Shown here: positions 42,659 to 50,876 of the stretch, one piece after another
Layout: each line of letters opens with the position of its first letter
Position numbering within the stretch: position 1 is the first letter of the stretch
Assembly: GCF_016124105.1 (NCBI RefSeq)
Contig: NZ_JADGMQ010000003.1
Coordinates: 264,910 to 328,909 of the forward strand
Direction of reading: 5' to 3'
DNA length: 64,000 bases
From: Aquamicrobium zhengzhouense
GTDB lineage: Bacteria; Pseudomonadota; Alphaproteobacteria; Rhizobiales; Rhizobiaceae
Position numbers and translations under genes: made by a program
Notes under the pieces: generated by a model
Told to the model about the DNA's origin: nothing
Seen by the model: the letters and a program-made list of their open reading frames with translations, nothing else
Database searches by the model: none

Positions 42659-45165
42659 GGGATAATCTCCTCTTCTTCCAAGGTGAATTCGAACGCGTCG
42701 TCATCGAAGGCGACGGGCGACAGGTCCTCGCTTTCGGTCGCGAGATTGGTGAGGTCCGGGATGAGATCGGCGGCCCATTCGACGCCGCGCGCCCGGAGCC
42801 AGGCGGCGAGGAAGCCCTCGCGGTCATGCTCAGCAAAGATTTCGCTGATCAGAGCCTGATCGGATTTCGAGGAGGCAGCGCAGAGTGCGAGGCCGACTTG
42901 CGCCAGGCCCAGCTCGAACAGGCGGTTTCCGCGCCGCGACTGGCAGTAATAGTCGCGCTTGGGCGTGGCCCGTGCGAGGATTTCGATCTGCCGGTCATTG
43001 AGGCCGAAGCGGCGATAGATGGCCGTGATCTGCGGCTCGATGGCGCGCTCGTTCGGCAGCAAGAGCCGCGTCGGGCAGCTCTCGATGATCGCGGGCGCGA
43101 TGGTGCTGCCGTCGATGTCGGACAGGCTCTGCGTGGCGAAGATGACGCTGGCGTTCTTCTTGCGCAGCGTCTTGAGCCATTCGCGAAGCTGTTCGGCGAA
43201 GGCGTCGTCATCCAGCGCCAGCCAGCCCTCGTCGATGATGAGCAGCGTCGGCCGCCCGTCGAGGCGATCTCCGATGCGATGGAACAGGTAGGAGAGGACC
43301 GCCGGTGCTGCACCTGTCCCGACAAGACCCTCGATCTCAAACGCCTGCACGTCCGCCGAGCCGAGATGCTCGCTCTCGGCATCGAGCAGCCGCCCATAGG
43401 GGCCACCGACACAATAGGAGCGTAGCGCCTGTTTCAGATCGTTGGACTGGAGCAGGACGGCAAGGCCGGTGATGGTGCGTTCGCCGACCGGCGCGGAAGC
43501 GAGCGAGGTCATCGCCGTCCAGATGTGTTCCTTGACCTCGGGCGTGATCTGGATGTTCTCGCGCATCAGGATCGCGACGATCCAGTCTGCGGCCCAGGCG
43601 CGTTCTGCCGTCTCGTGGATGCGCGCCAGCGGTTGCAGCGAAACGGAAGTCTCGGATGCGTCGGTCAACTCTCCGCCGAGATCATGCCAGTCGCCGCCCA
43701 TGGCGAGTGAGGCGGCGCGGATCGAGCCGCCGAAATCGAAGGCAAAGACCTGTGAGCGCGCGTAACGCCGGAACTGCAAGGCCATCAGCGCCAGCAGCAC
43801 CGACTTGCCGGCGCCCGTCGGCCCGATGACCAGAGTATGACCGACATCACCGACATGAAGGGAGAGCCGAAACGGGGTCGATCCTTCGGTCCTGCCGTAG
43901 AGCAGCGGGGGTGCGCCGAAGTGATCGTCCCGTTCCGGTCCCGCCCACACGGCGGACGAAGGGACCATGTGGGCAAGGTTGAGCGTCGAGAGCGGAGGCT
44001 GGCGGACATTGGCATAGGCATGTCCGGGCAAGCTGCCGAGCCAGGCGTCGACCGCGTTGACTGTCTCGACCATGACGCTGAAATCGCGGGACTGGACGAT
44101 CTTCTCCACCAGCCGCAGCTTCTCGTCAGCGCGGCGGGCATCCTCGTCCCAGACGGTGACGGTCGCCGTGACATAGGCCATTCCGGCCATGTCGGCGCCG
44201 AGCTCCTGCAAGGCCATGTCGGCGTCTGTCGCCTTGTTGGCGGCATCTGTATCGACGAGCGCGGATTGTTCGTTGGTCATCACCTCCTTGAGGATTGCGG
44301 CGATGGACTTGCGCTTGGCGAACCACTGGCGCCTGATTTTTGTCAGCAGCCGCGTCGCATCGGTCTTGTCCATGAGGATGGCGCGGGTGGACCATCGGTA
44401 GGGAAAGGCCAGCCGGTTCATCTCGTCGAGCAGGCCGGGCGTCGTTGTGCCGGGAAAGCCGGTGATCGTCAGCACCCGGAGATGGCAGTTACCCAGACGC
44501 GGCTCCAGCCCGCCGGTCAATGGCTGATCGGCCAGAAGCGCATCGAGATAGACCGGGGTTTCCGGCACGCTGACGCGGTGCCGGTTGGTCGAGATCGTCG
44601 AATGCAGGTAGGTCAACGTCTCGGCATCATCGAGCCAGCGGCACTCCGGCATGAAGCCGTCGAGCAGCGCCAGCACGCGGTCGGTGCGGTCGGCAAAGCC
44701 GCGCACCAGTTCCCAGGGATTCACGCCCGACGTTTCGCGGCCCTCGTAGAGCCAGGACTCGGAGCGGGCGGCATCCTCGGCGGGCGGGAGCCAGAGGAAG
44801 GTGAGAAAGTAGCCGGAGACGAAATGGCTGCCTTCCTCCTCGAAATCGGCCTTGCGCTCGGCATCGACCAGCGCGGAGGCAGGATCAGGGAAGCGGCTCG
44901 CCGGATAGGTGGCGGCTTCCGACCGCTGCGCTTCGACAAAGATGGCCCAGCCGGAGCCAAGGCGACGGAAGGCATTGTTCAGCCGGCCGGCTACCGCGAC
45001 CAGCTCGGCCGCGACGGCGGAATCGAGATCCGGCCCGCGAAACTTCGCCGTCCTCTGGAATGAGCCGTCCTTGTTGAGCACGACACCTTCGCCGACCAGC
45101 GCCACCCAGGGCAGGTAATCAGCGAGGCGCGAGGCGGTGCGGCGGTATTCTGCGAGATTCATCAT
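42655..45165 (-). CDS. trbE: conjugal transfer ATPase TrbE (VirB4-like)
   Basis: 836 residues. N-terminal CagE/TrbE domain, then the ATPase with Walker A I-G-P-T-G-A-G-K-S-V-L-L and Walker B L-L-I-I-D-E-G-W-L-A. It powers pilus assembly and substrate export at the inner membrane. Start ATG 45165 or the next ATG 45162. Confidence 0.96.
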   Translation of the reverse strand: MMNLAEYRRTASRLADYLPWVALVGEGVVLNKDGSFQRTAKFRGPDLDSAVAAELVAVAGRLNNAFRRLGSGWAIFVEAQRSEAATYPASRFPDPASALVDAERKADFEEEGSHFVSGYFLTFLWLPPAEDAARSESWLYEGRETSGVNPWELVRGFADRTDRVLALLDGFMPECRWLDDAETLTYLHSTISTNRHRVSVPETPVYLDALLADQPLTGGLEPRLGNCHLRVLTITGFPGTTTPGLLDEMNRLAFPYRWSTRAILMDKTDATRLLTKIRRQWFAKRKSIAAILKEVMTNEQSALVDTDAANKATDADMALQELGADMAGMAYVTATVTVWDEDARRADEKLRLVEKIVQSRDFSVMVETVNAVDAWLGSLPGHAYANVRQPPLSTLNLAHMVPSSAVWAGPERDDHFGAPPLLYGRTEGSTPFRLSLHVGDVGHTLVIGPTGAGKSVLLALMALQFRRYARSQVFAFDFGGSIRAASLAMGGDWHDLGGELTDASETSVSLQPLARIHETAERAWAADWIVAILMRENIQITPEVKEHIWTAMTSLASAPVGERTITGLAVLLQSNDLKQALRSYCVGGPYGRLLDAESEHLGSADVQAFEIEGLVGTGAAPAVLSYLFHRIGDRLDGRPTLLIIDEGWLALDDDAFAEQLREWLKTLRKKNASVIFATQSLSDIDGSTIAPAIIESCPTRLLLPNERAIEPQITAIYRRFGLNDRQIEILARATPKRDYYCQSRRGNRLFELGLAQVGLALCAASSKSDQALISEIFAEHDREGFLAAWLRARGVEWAADLIPDLTNLATESEDLSPVAFDDDAFEFTLEEEEIIP

Positions 45166-45174
45166 GGGCTTTCC

Positions 45175-45456
45175 TCACACCGAAAGATGACCGGGAATGC
45201 GGAGGTGGCGGCGCGCGACCTCGACGAAGAGCGGATCGCGTTTGGCGGCCCAGACGGCGGCGATGTGACCGACGGCCCAGATCAGGATGCCGGCGAACCA
45301 GAGCTGAAGTCCGAGGCCCACGGCTCCGGCCAGCGTGCCGTTGAGGATCGCGACGGAGCGCGGCGCTCCGCCGAGCAGGATCGGCTCGGTCAGGGCGCGG
45401 TGAACCGGAACGCTGAAGCCGGGCACGGTATCGAGGGCCTCGAAGCTCACGGCCAT
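45175..45456 (-). CDS. trbD: conjugal transfer protein TrbD (VirB3-like)
   Basis: 93 residues. Short N terminus P-V-H-R-A-L-T-E-P-I-L-L-G-G-A-P-R then two membrane helices (A-V-G-L-G-L-Q-L-W-F, I-W-A-V-G-H-I-A-A-V) and a basic tail, as in VirB3/TrbD. Its start adjoins the trbC stop. Confidence 0.92.
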   Translation of the reverse strand: MAVSFEALDTVPGFSVPVHRALTEPILLGGAPRSVAILNGTLAGAVGLGLQLWFAGILIWAVGHIAAVWAAKRDPLFVEVARRHLRIPGHLSV

Positions 45457-45785
45457 CAGACCAGCGCCCCGCCGCCGAAGCTGAAGAACGAGAGGAAGAA
45501 GCTGGATGCCGCGAAGGCGATGGAGATACCGAAGACGATCTGGATCAGGCGACGGAAGCCGCCGCCGGTATCGCCGAAGGCCAGCGTCAGGCCCGTGACG
45601 ATGATAATGATCACCGCGATGATCTTAGCGACCGGACCCTCGACGGATTCGAGGATCGATTGCAGCGGCGCTTCCCAGGGCATGGAGGAGCCCGAGGCAA
45701 AGGCTGGCGACGTCATCAGGCTCGCCCAGGTGAAGGCGGCGGCGGTCGCCAGATGATGACGGATACGGAAGGCGCAACGGATCAT
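45456..45785 (-). CDS. trbC: conjugal transfer pilin TrbC (VirB2-like)
   Basis: 109 residues from ATG 45785, overlapping the trbB stop by 4 bases. Signal peptide with F-T-W-A-S-L-M-T-S-P-A-F-A-S, then two hydrophobic helices (I-I-A-V-I-I-I-I-V-T-G-L-T-L-A-F, S-F-F-L-S-F-F-S-F-G-G-G). This is the pilin precursor, which TraF may process and circularise. Confidence 0.92.
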   Translation of the reverse strand: MIRCAFRIRHHLATAAAFTWASLMTSPAFASGSSMPWEAPLQSILESVEGPVAKIIAVIIIIVTGLTLAFGDTGGGFRRLIQIVFGISIAFAASSFFLSFFSFGGGALV

Positions 45786-46780
45786 GCAGGGTCTCCTGGA
45801 ACGTGAGAGATTGAGGTGTCGGGAAAAGCGGGGAAAATCCGGTAGTCGCCGTCGGGGCCGAGACCTTCGACGCGGGCGAGTTCGGCCAGCCGGCGCGCGG
45901 ACCCGCGACCTGCGAGGACGGCAACAAGGTCGATGGTCTCCGCGATCATCGCGCGCGGCACCGTGACGACGGCTTCCTGGATGAGTTGTTCGAGACGGCG
46001 CAACGCACCGATGCCGGAACCGGCATGGACGGTGCCGATCCCTCCGGGGTGGCCGGTGCCCCATGCTTTGAGAAGGTCCAGCGCCTCTGCCCCACGGACC
46101 TCGCCGATCGGGATGCGATCGGGACGCAGGCGCAGCGAGGAACGGACAAGCTCCGACAGCGTGGCGACGCCATCCTTGGTCCGCATCGCGACGAGGTTCG
46201 GCGCGGCACATTGCAGTTCTCGGGTGTCCTCGATGATGACGACGCGATCCTGCGTCTTCGCCACCTCGGCGAGCAGGGCATTGGTCAGCGTGGTCTTGCC
46301 GGTCGAGGTGCCGCCTGCGACCAGGATGTTGGCGCGAGACGCGACGGCCTGGCGAAGCGTTGCGGCCTGATCGGCGGACATGATGCCGGCCGACACATAG
46401 TCGTCTAGCGTGAATACGGCGACGGCGGGTTTGCGGATGGCGAAGGCCGGGGCTGCGACGACCGGCGGCAGCAGACCTTCGAAGCGCTCGCCCGTTTCCG
46501 GCAGTTCCGCCGAAACCCGCGGGCTACGGGCATGGACCTCGACGCCGACATGATGGGCGACCAGCCGGACGATGCGCTCGCCATCGGCGGCCGACAGTAT
46601 CTCGCCCGTGTCGGCCAGCCCTTCGGACAGCCGGTCCACCCAGATCCGGCCGTCGGGGTTCAGCATGACCTCGACGACGGACGGGTCTTGCAGCAGAGTT
46701 GAGATGGCAGGCCCGAGCGCCGTCCGGAGCATGCGCACGCCGCGGTCCACCGTTGCCTGTTTGTGGTTGATGCCTGCCAT
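45782..46780 (-). CDS. trbB: conjugal transfer ATPase TrbB (VirB11-like)
   Basis: 332 residues. N-terminal domain followed by the secretion ATPase core: Walker [13 protein letters not shown], Asp box I-I-E-D-T-R-E-L-Q, Walker B-like [13 protein letters not shown], and His box [13 protein letters not shown]. First gene of the trb operon. On the minus strand TTGAAA (46861-46856) and a TTTTAG about 18 bases later could be its promoter. Confidence 0.95.
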   Translation of the reverse strand: MAGINHKQATVDRGVRMLRTALGPAISTLLQDPSVVEVMLNPDGRIWVDRLSEGLADTGEILSAADGERIVRLVAHHVGVEVHARSPRVSAELPETGERFEGLLPPVVAAPAFAIRKPAVAVFTLDDYVSAGIMSADQAATLRQAVASRANILVAGGTSTGKTTLTNALLAEVAKTQDRVVIIEDTRELQCAAPNLVAMRTKDGVATLSELVRSSLRLRPDRIPIGEVRGAEALDLLKAWGTGHPGGIGTVHAGSGIGALRRLEQLIQEAVVTVPRAMIAETIDLVAVLAGRGSARRLAELARVEGLGPDGDYRIFPAFPDTSISHVPGDPA

Positions 46781-46861
46781 CTCGTCCCCGTTCCACCGGG
46801 GAGGCGAGAGACGATCCCCGGATGGGGATGACTAAAAGAGACGCAAAACAGGTCGTTTCAA

Positions 46862-47163
46862 CAAGTTTCGGCCGTCGTAGTAGTGTGGGATAAAAATACA
46901 GGAGAACGGCGGAGGCTGAACTCGTCGCAATCACCGACGTGGCGAACCCGGGAATTCTGCCGCCACCCACCTGATTCGATAAACTTTGTGGGACGAAGCG
47001 GCCTTTCGCTCTGATCACAAGAATTGGGCTACCAGCGAGATCAGCGGCGTCGGGTTGAGCTGAAACCTGACTGATAGATGATGTGACTTTATTACCGAGG
47101 CCTGGCGGCTCGATCCGCTGAGCGATCGGTGCCCGTTGCGTGCCCGGACCCGACCGGAGTCCG
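46862..47163. other. intergenic between trbB and the cargo kinase
   Basis: About 300 bases with no supported gene; possible upstream control region for trbB. This is one edge of the cargo pocket inserted between trbB and copG/traG. Confidence 0.3.
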
Positions 47164-48570
47164 TCAGAACCGGCTTGCGGGTAGAACGATCAGAGCACAC
47201 AGCCCACCTTCAGACCGATTGACAAGCGTAAGCTGGCCATCATGAGCCCGGACGATCGACTGGGCGATTGCAAGCCCCAATCCCATTCCACCCGTTTCCC
47301 GGCTGCGGGAACTTTCCAGCCGATAGAGCGGCTCGAACACATGACTGAGTTCGGCCTCGGGAATGCCCGGCCCGCAATCGTCGATCGCAATCTCGATACC
47401 GCGCGCGGAGTTGCTGATCGCGACCACCGCGCTACCGCCATAGTTGACCGCGTTGTCGATCAAATTCGTCAGAGCACGCTTCAGGCTTGCCGGGTCGCAT
47501 TCGAGGACAATCGGCTGCGCCTCATCCATGCGCACCGGAAGGCCGCCATCGGCCATGTCGTCGACGATGCTGGCGATGAGAGCGGTGAGATCGGTCCGCC
47601 GGTGGGGGGCCCGGCTCTCGCCGTCGCTGGCGAAGGCGAGCGTCGCCGCCACCATCGCGTCGAGATCGGCGATGGTTGAAAGCATCCTCTCGCGTTCGAT
47701 CGGATCATCGACGTTTTCCGCCCGCAGTCGCAGGAGCGTCAGCGGCGTGCGGAAGTCGTGAGAGATGGCGGCCAGCATCTGCGAGCGATCCTCGATCATG
47801 CGCCGCAAACGCGACTGCATGGCATTAAAGGCATGCGCGGCCTGCCGCGTCTCGACCGTTCCGGTCTCCGGCATCGGCGGTGCGTTTAGGTCCTCGCCGA
47901 GCCTTTGAGCGGCCTGCCCAAGGGCTGTCAGCGGAGTTGTTACTCGGCGCACCACCCAGATCGCCACCAAAAGGGTGATGAACACCATGACCCCCATCGA
48001 GATGAGGAAGCGCAGCGAGAAGGCGCCGCCGCTGTCCGGCAGGACGGTGGAGTAGACGAGCCATTGTCCATCCTGCAGCGGAACGGCAACCTGCATCTCG
48101 CGAAACCCGGCGAGAGGACCCATTCCGCCAAATCCTTGCATCATCGGGTGCTGATCCATCATACGCTGGGCCAGACCGACCATGATACCGCGCGGCTGTG
48201 AAACCGACACCAACGGCGCGCCGCTTCCACCGGTGGACAATTGCTCGGTAAGAAGCTGCCGCAATGCATCTGCAGCCGGTGCATCGGCATCGGTTACCGA
48301 GGTCCGTGGCGGCTCGGCGGCCAATGCGACCTTGAATGTCTCATCGCTCAAGGCCGCCACGATGCGCGCGCGCCAATCGTCGGAAGCATCCTGCACGAGG
48401 CGGCTCAGGTTGGTGATGCGCTGGGCGATCACCGCCCCGCCGACCGCGCGCACGATCTGGCTGCGGTCCATACTGTATATCCACGAGCCGACCAAATGGG
48501 AGGCGATGAGCCCGGCCAGCAGGACGGACAGAGTCTGGCCGAACAGGCTGCGGGGAATGAAGCGCCTCAT
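47164..48570 (-). CDS. sensor histidine kinase (EnvZ/RstB-like)
   Basis: 468 residues from ATG 48570, whose ATGA overlaps the regulator stop. Membrane helices near 10-30 and 175-200 flank a periplasmic domain of about 140 residues; HAMP follows (R-V-T-T-P-L-T-A-L). H-box A-I-S-H-D-F-R-T-P-L-T-L-L-R, N-box N-L-I-D-N-A-V-N-Y-G, G1 D-D-C-G-P-G-I-P and G2 M-G-L-G-L-A-I-A-Q are complete. Its partner regulator gene is frameshifted here. Confidence 0.9.
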   Translation of the reverse strand: MRRFIPRSLFGQTLSVLLAGLIASHLVGSWIYSMDRSQIVRAVGGAVIAQRITNLSRLVQDASDDWRARIVAALSDETFKVALAAEPPRTSVTDADAPAADALRQLLTEQLSTGGSGAPLVSVSQPRGIMVGLAQRMMDQHPMMQGFGGMGPLAGFREMQVAVPLQDGQWLVYSTVLPDSGGAFSLRFLISMGVMVFITLLVAIWVVRRVTTPLTALGQAAQRLGEDLNAPPMPETGTVETRQAAHAFNAMQSRLRRMIEDRSQMLAAISHDFRTPLTLLRLRAENVDDPIERERMLSTIADLDAMVAATLAFASDGESRAPHRRTDLTALIASIVDDMADGGLPVRMDEAQPIVLECDPASLKRALTNLIDNAVNYGGSAVVAISNSARGIEIAIDDCGPGIPEAELSHVFEPLYRLESSRSRETGGMGLGLAIAQSIVRAHDGQLTLVNRSEGGLCALIVLPASRF

Positions 48571-49285
48571 TCGTTGCTCACCTCGGGGGCGAACAGATAG
48601 CCGCCGCCCCACACAGTCTTGATGATCGATGGCTCGTTGGGGTTGAGTTCCAGCTTCTTACGCAGGCGGCTGACCTGGGTGTCTATGCTGCGATCGAAGG
48701 CATTGGCTGCGCGGCCTCGGGCCAGGTCCAGGAGTTGGTCGCGGCTCAGCACTCGCTGGGGCGTTGGACCAGCGCCAGCAGCAGATCATACTCCCCAGTG
48801 CTCAGGGGAACCGTGACCCCATCCTCGCGTAACAGTTCCCGTGCGCCGGTATCGAGCCGCCAACGGTCGAAGCGATAGCCTTCCGCGCGGTTGGTGCGCT
48901 CAGTGGCACCGTCGTTGCGGGTCCGGCGCAGAACCGCCCTGATCCGGGCGATCAGCTCACGGCTGCCGAAGGGCTTGGCGACATAGTCGTCAGCGCCGAG
49001 TTCGAGACCGACGACGCGGTCGATCTCGTCTCCCTTGGCGGTCAGCATGATGATCGGGACATCCGATTCCGCGCGCAGGGCCCGGCAGAGCGAAAACCCG
49101 TCCTCGCCGGGCAACATCAGATCGAGGATGATGAGGTCGATGCGCGCGTCGGCCATGACCCTGCGCATTTCCCGGCCATCGGCGGCTACGCTGACGCGAA
49201 AACCCTCCCTGGCGAGGGCACGTGAGACCAGGTCGCGGATTTCGCGATGATCGTCGACGATCAATATGTGAGGGCCATCTCGCAT
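48567..49285 (-). pseudogene. OmpR-family response regulator, interrupted by a frameshift
   Basis: From ATG 49285 the receiver is complete: V-D-D-H near 8, L-D-L-M-L-P-G-E-D-G, T in M-L-T-A-K-G, K in A-K-P-F-G-S. The winged-helix part starts (L-S-T-G-E-Y-D-L-L-L-A-L-V-Q-R-P) and then the frame ends at 48746. The missing end is in the next frame, from V-L-S-R-D-Q-L-L-D-L to W-G-G-G-Y-L-F-A-P (48752-48567). Adding one C to the four-C run (plus-strand G-run 48758-48761) restores one regulator of about 240 residues. Either a real mutation or a one-base sequencing error. Confidence 0.85.
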
Positions 49286-49465
49286 GACGTTGTTTCTAGT
49301 CGAGAAGTGATCGGATTGCCGGGAAAAGTTGTAACCGACTTTGGCAGGCACCGTGCTTGACACATCCTGTCACAATTATCGCCTTTACCGAAAAACTTGG
49401 GTGACATTCTCCCTGGCAAATGTCCGCGTTCAGCGGAGATCGCCGCTGCCAACCAGGAGAAAATC

Positions 49466-49726
49466 ATGACCAAGACTGCAAAGACGGCGACCGGCGCTGC
49501 CATCGCCCTCATCTCCAGCATCGCGCTGATGTTCCTGATGCGGGCCAACGCCCCGCGTCATGCGCACATGTTCGAAGCTGTGCAGGCCGGAACCCATCCC
49601 ATGACCACCATGTGGAGCGAGATGGGCTGGATGATGGCGCTCGGCCCGGTTACAGGCATCCTGTTCTTCGGGGGCATCGTGACCTTCGTCGTTCTGCTTG
49701 TCCGATTCTTCGCCAAGTCGGACTGA
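49466..49726 (+). CDS. small membrane protein of unknown function
   Basis: 86 residues from ATG 49466, with CAGGAG before it. Two membrane segments (A-A-I-A-L-I-S-S-I-A-L-M-F-L-M, G-P-V-T-G-I-L-F-F-G-G-I-V-T-F-V-V-L-L) joined by a His/Met-containing loop (H-A-H-M-F, M-T-T-M-W-S-E-M-G-W-M-M). Divergent from the two-component genes, so perhaps their target. Confidence 0.6.
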   Translation: MTKTAKTATGAAIALISSIALMFLMRANAPRHAHMFEAVQAGTHPMTTMWSEMGWMMALGPVTGILFFGGIVTFVVLLVRFFAKSD

Positions 49727-49923
49727 CGCGCGCATACGCGCATCCTGTCCCCAGCGGGTTGCTCGCTTCTCTATGACAACGACCCGCACGCCCGACTCGC
49801 TCCAGATGGAACCCACGTAGGGCTCAAGTCGTGCCGCAATCTAACAGAGGCACACGGCACATTTTCAATAGCGGTGCGATTTCGCTCCATTGGAGCGCCG
49901 CTTGCTATGCAAAAGGATAGATA

Positions 49924-50421
49924 ATGACCGAGGCAATAGATATCATAGTCGCAGCAGTGCTCGTCGGCATTGGTGGTACGGCGATTCTGGATCTGATTTC
50001 TTTTCTGATGGAGCGTTTCTTCGGCGTGCCGGCGACCGACTGGCGGATGGTCGGCCGCTGGCTGGGCCACATGCCCAAAGGCCAGTTCGTCCAGCGCGAC
50101 CTGAAACGGGCGATGCCGGTGCCGGGCGAACATGCGCTCGGATGGGTATTCCACTATCTCATCGGCGCCGGATACGGACTGCTGCTAGTCGCGATCTGGG
50201 GCACCGGCTGGCTGGAATCCCCCCGGATTGTGCCGCCCATGATCCTCGTCCTGGGGCTGCTCGTCCTGCCCTACTTCGTGATGATGCCCGGTATGGGTAT
50301 AGGGATCGCGGCCTCGCGGACCCCAAAGCCGAATGTTGCGCGGCTAAAGAGCGTACTGGGCCACTCCATCTTCGGCTGCGGCATGTTCCTGACTGCATGG
50401 TTGTTGGAAGCTATCGCATGA
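49924..50421 (+). CDS. DUF2938-like membrane protein
   Basis: 165 residues, four membrane helices (I-I-V-A-A-V-L-V-G-I-G-G-T-A, L-G-W-V-F-H-Y-L-I-G-A-G-Y-G-L-L-L, I-L-V-L-G-L-L-V-L-P, H-S-I-F-G-C-G-M-F). The W-R-x-V-G-R-W-L-G-H-M-P-x-G-x-F and F-V-M-M-P-G-M-G-x-G-I-A-A-S-R-T-P motifs match the DUF2938 family. Function unknown. Frequently found with metal or stress cargo. Confidence 0.8.
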   Translation: MTEAIDIIVAAVLVGIGGTAILDLISFLMERFFGVPATDWRMVGRWLGHMPKGQFVQRDLKRAMPVPGEHALGWVFHYLIGAGYGLLLVAIWGTGWLESPRIVPPMILVLGLLVLPYFVMMPGMGIGIAASRTPKPNVARLKSVLGHSIFGCGMFLTAWLLEAIA

Positions 50422-50443
50422 CTTATGCGGAACGATCCGCGTG

Positions 50444-50872
50444 TCATCCATCCGATTGGACCACGTCTTCGGAAACCTCCTGCCGAAGCTTCGGTCCCTG
50501 GGCGAGACGCCGGCCGAGTGCTGTGATGAACGCTTCATAACGCTCGTTGGCTTTGGCCCGTGCCGCCTGTGCTGCGGGCTCGGGCAATGCCGGTGTCGTA
50601 TTGATCCAGAAGCGGATGAATACCGCCAGGCTTTCGACAGCGATACCGACGTCACGCTCCATCCGGGTGATGCGGCGGTCGATTTGATCGAGTCGTTTAG
50701 CAACGATGGCCTCTCGACGTTCGGCATCATCGGGAGACAGGAATGAGGCGATGGCTGCCTCGCCGATCATCGACTGCGACTGAGCCCGCCGCGCGGCAAA
50801 TTCGGTCAGGGCTTTTTCGACATCGGGGTCCAGATAGACGGTGAGTTTTTTCTTCTTCCCGCGATTGGCCAT
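50444..50872 (-). CDS. CopG-type ribbon-helix-helix protein next to traG
   Basis: 142 residues from ATG 50872. N-terminal RHH: K-K-K-L-T-V-Y-L-D-P-D-V-E-K-A-L-T-E-F-A; then a long helical part (coiled coil, V-A-K-R-L-D-Q-I-D-R-R-I-T-R-M-E-R-D). In these elements it precedes or follows traG and may control it or act at oriT. Its C-terminal end is convergent with the DUF2938 gene. Confidence 0.8.
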   Translation of the reverse strand: MANRGKKKKLTVYLDPDVEKALTEFAARRAQSQSMIGEAAIASFLSPDDAERREAIVAKRLDQIDRRITRMERDVGIAVESLAVFIRFWINTTPALPEPAAQAARAKANERYEAFITALGRRLAQGPKLRQEVSEDVVQSDG

Positions 50873-50876
50873 GGCG

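Noticed and set aside
43837..45063. 408-residue plus-strand frame inside trbE
   Set aside because: Lies wholly within a confident VirB4-type ATPase on the other strand.
46991..47163. Possible decayed transposase end between trbB and the kinase
   Set aside because: The short frames there have no family resemblance strong enough to name.
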